Positions 35,683 to 39,590 of a stretch of 39,590 nt of DNA are shown piece after piece (the stretch's first letter is position 1; every line of letters starts with the position of its first letter). Under the pieces are notes generated by a model. It did no database searches, was not told the origin of the DNA, and was given only the letters and a program-made list of their open reading frames with translations. Source of the DNA: Nitrososphaeria archaeon (lineage in GTDB: Archaea > Thermoproteota > Nitrososphaeria > JACIWG01); assembly GCA_029776125.1 (NCBI GenBank), contig JARVJS010000006.1:1-39590 (forward strand), read 5' to 3'. Both the position numbers and the translations under genes were made by a program.

Positions 35683-35814
35683 AATCCGCCAGAGGCGGAT
35701 TTTATAAAATTCTATTGAATTATCTTTTCTTAGGATAGAACCTTTTTGGTAGGGTCTGAGGCTTAAGTAACCTCAGAGAAAGGGGTTGAACCAAACTACT
35801 ACACTATCAGAATA
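35683..35814 (-). promoter_or_regulatory. Structured 5' leader copy B, with promoter TTGACA-N17-TATTCT at 35809-35837
   Basis: hairpins TCTGAGG/CCTCAGA (35755-35777) and AATCCGCC/GGCGGATT (35683-35701). Confidence 0.65.
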
Positions 35815-35890
35815 CCACTGTATCCCACAGGTGTCAAGTGGTAAAATTTGGTAGGCGAAATGATTGTCATAGAGGAAAAATCAACATAAC

Positions 35891-35942
35891 CACCATTGCG
35901 TAGAATCGCTTTAGAGACACTTTTTAGCTTTGACCTATACCT
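35891..35942 (+). repeat. 52-bp direct repeat, left copy
   Basis: CACCATTGCGTAGAATCGCTTTAGAGACACTTTTTAGCTTTGACCTATACCT; 51/52 identical to 39341-39392. Confidence 0.95.
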
Positions 35943-35995
35943 ATATAAGTAGTTTTTATGTCTCTTTCTAAAGTTTAAAACACTAGCATTCAGAT

Positions 35996-36799
35996 TTAAA
36001 TATTGGTATTATTTTGAAAGTTTTTGTCTTTTATTAAATCTAAAAGATACTGTACATATTCATTTGTATATACACCAAAATTATTAGGCAAAAATTTTAA
36101 AGAGTGCTTAAATCCTTGTTTTAAGGTATACGGAAAATCAATATGTATTCCTGAGAGTTTATTTGAATGTTTCATATTACGTTTTTTTTCACGATAAAAC
36201 TTGGCTCTTTTTGATTCAATAAATATATGAATATTGTATTTTTCTTTAAATGTTGGATCAAATATTATACAATCAACTCCTAATCTGTCTAAAGTAGAGC
36301 TACGGAATATCAAATATCCTTGTGGAACAAAAACAGTTGCTAAAAGTATAACTGCATGATATTCGGTTAAAAAACCGAATTGTGTACGATAAAGTCTGGC
36401 TTGCAGATGTTTGTGAAAATCTTTTCCTAAAGATTTTATAATAGGGGAAAATTCCAGATAAAGTTTATTTTTATATTTTTCCAAATAAAGAGAAGCAAAT
36501 TCCGGGAAATCTATCCATTTCTTTTCATTCCAGAAAAGAATTTCTAAAAGTTCAGTCGGATTAAGTTCACCTTTTAAATCTACCTCAAAGCCTTTATAAT
36601 TTTTAAAATTTGGATTAACAGATAATGTTGAAAGAAATTTTTCAAGTTCACATAAATTATATTCAGAAGGATTAACCTGAAAAAGTTCTATATTATAGTT
36701 TTTACTATTTATCTTTAATTTTTTCAAGCAAAATATCCCATGTATAGTAATTAAATGATGAAGTTTTATTGTTAACAATATGTTTAAGAAATTCCTCAA
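35996..36799 (-). CDS. Putative restriction endonuclease subunit (PD-(D/E)xK); true start uncertain
   Basis: RLYRTQFGFLTEYH and GVDCII..HIFIESKRAK; paralogous to upstream ORF. Confidence 0.6.
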   Translation of the reverse strand: MRNFLNILLTIKLHHLITIHGIFCLKKLKINSKNYNIELFQVNPSEYNLCELEKFLSTLSVNPNFKNYKGFEVDLKGELNPTELLEILFWNEKKWIDFPEFASLYLEKYKNKLYLEFSPIIKSLGKDFHKHLQARLYRTQFGFLTEYHAVILLATVFVPQGYLIFRSSTLDRLGVDCIIFDPTFKEKYNIHIFIESKRAKFYREKKRNMKHSNKLSGIHIDFPYTLKQGFKHSLKFLPNNFGVYTNEYVQYLLDLIKDKNFQNNTNI

Positions 36800-37502
36800 C
36801 GGTTTTTGGATATTCTGGATCGAATATTACAAAATCGTTTTTAAGCCAACGTTGAAATTTATAAGCACACAAATAAAACAATTCTGCTTGACTTTTGCGG
36901 ATTTTACTGCGTGCTCTATGAATAATTTTTAGCCATTCATCTGGTTTAGTTAAAGTATATGGGATTTCAATCACTATTTCATATTCGTGTTGACGATTTG
37001 CAAATCTTCCGCCAGTGTTGGCTTCACTTCTATAAGTTTCTTTTTTTATCTGTAAAGCAATTTTAGTGTTTTGTATATTTACTTCAGCATCAATGCCTTT
37101 TAGGTCTAATTCTGAATTAGTATTTAATGCAGATAAACATGATAACTTCCATGTATAACAAAAATGAAATTGCGTTAACACTGAAATTGTAGTACGATAA
37201 AGTCTTGCTTTGAATCCTTTACGGATAAATTCCCATGAGCATCCCCAAAAGTATTTGCGAACAAACTCATCTATAAAAGAAAGTTTGCTTTCCCACCAAT
37301 TATCAAAAAAATTTTCAAAACTTGGGAAATTTTTTATCACCTCTGTCCAGTAAGCATCATAAATTGCCGGTATTGGATTGAGAGATCTAGGTAAATCTTG
37401 CTCTACTGTTTTAACAGAAAGAAGTTCTTCCCTATACTGTTCAAGTGGAATGCTCTCTAAAAAATTTTCAAAAGCCGAAAGAATATTTTTAATGCTTTCC
37501 AT
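36705..37502 (-). CDS. Putative restriction endonuclease subunit (PD-(D/E)xK-like)
   Basis: RLYRTTISVLTQFH and GIDAEV..IALQIKKE; next to the DNA methyltransferase. Confidence 0.6.
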   Translation of the reverse strand: MESIKNILSAFENFLESIPLEQYREELLSVKTVEQDLPRSLNPIPAIYDAYWTEVIKNFPSFENFFDNWWESKLSFIDEFVRKYFWGCSWEFIRKGFKARLYRTTISVLTQFHFCYTWKLSCLSALNTNSELDLKGIDAEVNIQNTKIALQIKKETYRSEANTGGRFANRQHEYEIVIEIPYTLTKPDEWLKIIHRARSKIRKSQAELFYLCAYKFQRWLKNDFVIFDPEYPKTVEEFLKHIVNNKTSSFNYYTWDILLEKIKDK

Positions 37503-38820
37503 TTTTTTCTCCTATAGTAAAAAGATTGTAAGAATCAAACTTAACTATTTGTTTTGGAACAGGTACTAATTGTAACATTGTTCTAGTTAAATGTGGTGTA
37601 AAATCTTGATATACATTTTGCAAGTATTCTTGTATTTGTTCGCTATTTAAATAAATTTCTAATTTCTGTAAATCTATTTTTACGTCTGTATGTGGAACAA
37701 GATGATATTCTTCTCGCCATGGGTAACACTTCCAATCAATTGCACATACTAACTTAGTTCCTTTTGTATGTCCTACTACTAAATGCGGAAATGAGTAAAA
37801 ATGTCTTAATGTGGCTACTTTTTTCTTTGGAATCCACCACCCACTAAAACAGTTATCATAATCAATTTTTCCTGCTTTTAAGTTACGTCCAGTTAGAACA
37901 GGAACATAACCTTTTTGCGGAACATTACTCAATAGACCGCTTTTACGATATTCGGGACTTCGTGCAGCAAAATGAATATTGAACAATGAACCAAGTGGAA
38001 TACCAGATCTTTCAAATATTATCCATTCAGGAGAATCAAAGCGTATTAATTCTCCTTCATATTCAGACTTACTAATTGAGCATGAAGGCAACAAATGGTT
38101 CAATTTTACTTCTACTGGAAAACAATTGTTATTTGCTAAATTATATAATTTAAGTCCTTTTTGTCCTTTTGTAAATTTAAGCACTACCGCAGAAACGTTA
38201 ATTTTTGGAAAAACTTTGCCGACATAAAATACTTCAATAAGTCCATGCTTGGCAAGAAACTTGCGTAAATATTTAAAATCATCTAAAATTAGCCACGTCG
38301 TTGGCACTATAAATACTAACCTACCATTTTGTTTAAGTAAATTTATAGCCTTTTCTATAAAGGCACCATAAACATTATATTTACCGCTCCAGGTAACAAA
38401 GCGTTTCTTATATTCTTTTTTAAAATTTTTTAAAGTATAAATAGGATAATGTGAAGCATCTCCAATAATACCATAAGGGGGATTGCCAATAATTATATCA
38501 AAGCGTTCAGAAGTGTCCCATAATAAAAAATCAGTATTAATTAGGTTAATTTTTATATTTCTATCAAATTTTATGCAATTCAACGCTTGTAAATTAATAT
38601 CTATACCAACAAAACGATGATTTTTACCATAAGCAAGAGCAAATTGTTTAAGAAATCTTGCATCACCACAGGCAGGATCTAAAACACTACAAGAATCTTT
38701 ACATGGTCCGGCTAAGTGAATTATAAAATCCACAATTTCATAAGGCGTTGAAACAAAACCAAGAGAACGATATTCTTCCTTATTTATATTTGCACAAAAT
38801 TCAGGCACTGTGTCTATCAC
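37489..38820 (-). CDS. N6-adenine DNA methyltransferase (type II-like)
   Basis: VLDPACGDARFL and IIGNPPYG motifs, C-terminal specificity region. Confidence 0.92.
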   Translation of the reverse strand: MIDTVPEFCANINKEEYRSLGFVSTPYEIVDFIIHLAGPCKDSCSVLDPACGDARFLKQFALAYGKNHRFVGIDINLQALNCIKFDRNIKINLINTDFLLWDTSERFDIIIGNPPYGIIGDASHYPIYTLKNFKKEYKKRFVTWSGKYNVYGAFIEKAINLLKQNGRLVFIVPTTWLILDDFKYLRKFLAKHGLIEVFYVGKVFPKINVSAVVLKFTKGQKGLKLYNLANNNCFPVEVKLNHLLPSCSISKSEYEGELIRFDSPEWIIFERSGIPLGSLFNIHFAARSPEYRKSGLLSNVPQKGYVPVLTGRNLKAGKIDYDNCFSGWWIPKKKVATLRHFYSFPHLVVGHTKGTKLVCAIDWKCYPWREEYHLVPHTDVKIDLQKLEIYLNSEQIQEYLQNVYQDFTPHLTRTMLQLVPVPKQIVKFDSYNLFTIGEKNGKH

Positions 38821-38866
38821 AAATTTTGTTTTTCCTTAATTTTTTTAATCTTGCATTTTTGTTTGT

Positions 38867-39205
38867 CTAACTGTTTTTTCTATAAAGTTCGCTTTTAAGA
38901 ACAATTTGATCTTGAACGTGCATGTCATTGTCTTTTAATGAGACAATAAGTTCTAAATTTAAGATTTTTGCAACCTTTCTTAAGGTCCTTAAGGAATAAT
39001 TATCATAAAAAGGATTTTCAAGCCTTGATACTGTGGACTGAGATGTCCCAAGTAATTTTGCAAGTTCCTTCTGAGTTAGACCTCTTTTTTCTCTGTAATA
39101 AGCAATTTCAGTTGCAATTCTTGTTTTTTCAAGCCCCCTGTAGAATTCTTCTTTTATTTTCTCATCTTTAAATTGTTCCCTTAAAACCTTTTCAAATTTT
39201 TTCAT
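38867..39205 (-). CDS. XRE-family HTH regulator (controller or HigA-like)
   Basis: YREKRGLTQKELAKLLGTSQSTVSRLENP. Confidence 0.88.
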   Translation of the reverse strand: MKKFEKVLREQFKDEKIKEEFYRGLEKTRIATEIAYYREKRGLTQKELAKLLGTSQSTVSRLENPFYDNYSLRTLRKVAKILNLELIVSLKDNDMHVQDQIVLKSELYRKNS

Positions 39206-39216
39206 TTATTATATTT

Positions 39217-39234
39217 TATCTCAAATTTGAGATA
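39217..39234. promoter_or_regulatory. 18-bp perfect palindrome operator between minus-strand -35 and -10
   Basis: TATCTCAAATTTGAGATA following minus-strand TTGACA. Confidence 0.6.
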
Positions 39235-39340
39235 TTTGTCAATAAAAAATTTCACCCAATCAACTGAAATGTGATAACAGATATTTCTATGAAATCTATG
39301 ATTAGTTTCTGATACCAAAGTGAACTTTTTGTTCAGACTA

Positions 39341-39392
39341 CACCATTGCGTAAAATCGCTTTAGAGACACTTTTTAGCTTTGACCTATACCT
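39341..39392 (+). repeat. 52-bp direct repeat, right copy
   Basis: CACCATTGCGTAAAATCGCTTTAGAGACACTTTTTAGCTTTGACCTATACCT. Confidence 0.95.
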
Positions 39393-39590
39393 TAATATCC
39401 CCCTTTTTTTCACTTTCTTTGCCCCAGAGGAACTAAATCCCTTTTTTTCCATAAAATTATCTTAAATTTCTTAAGATAATTTACATTATCTTAAATATAC
39501 CCTTTCGTCTATCAATTTTGTATAGTCATAAACTTATAGTTAAATTTGATAGTCATGAGAGGAGTGCGCATCCTCGGCAAGGCCATGCCC

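Noticed and set aside
39560-39590. GC-rich tail as an insertion boundary
   Set aside because: Only about 30 bases are visible, too short to judge.

Overview
AT-rich bacterial accessory region, probably from a thermophile's mobile element or megaplasmid (inference). It carries two CRISPR-Cas systems and three arrays.

System 1 (6.9-13.1 kb) looks like a type IV-A-like locus: csf2, csf3, csf1, cas6/csf5, a 10-spacer array with 30-nt repeats, then a DinG-type helicase. The gene order is unusual. A second array with degenerate copies of the same repeat follows at 13.26-13.69 kb.

System 2 (16.2-23.3 kb) is a compact type III-A-like locus: cas10 (GGDD intact, HD motif changed to QD), csm2, csm3, csm4, a short array with an unrelated 36-nt repeat, a Card1/Can2-like CARF nuclease, and cas6. 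No csm5 and no cas1/cas2 are visible.

The rest of the + strand is DNA metabolism: sbcD/sbcC, scpB, a UvrD-like helicase, RNase H with a SWIM-like tail, topoisomerase IA, nrdD, dUTPase.

From 30 kb onward most genes are on the minus strand. This part contains duplicated structured 5' leaders, a candidate structured ncRNA, nested-hairpin terminators, and a restriction-modification cassette flanked by 52-bp direct repeats.

A recurrent promoter block (TTGATACAT..GGTACCCTATATATAGGA) precedes six transcription units, including both cas operons. A ~20-bp leader motif precedes all three arrays. All calls were made by eye from the sequence; no database search was run.
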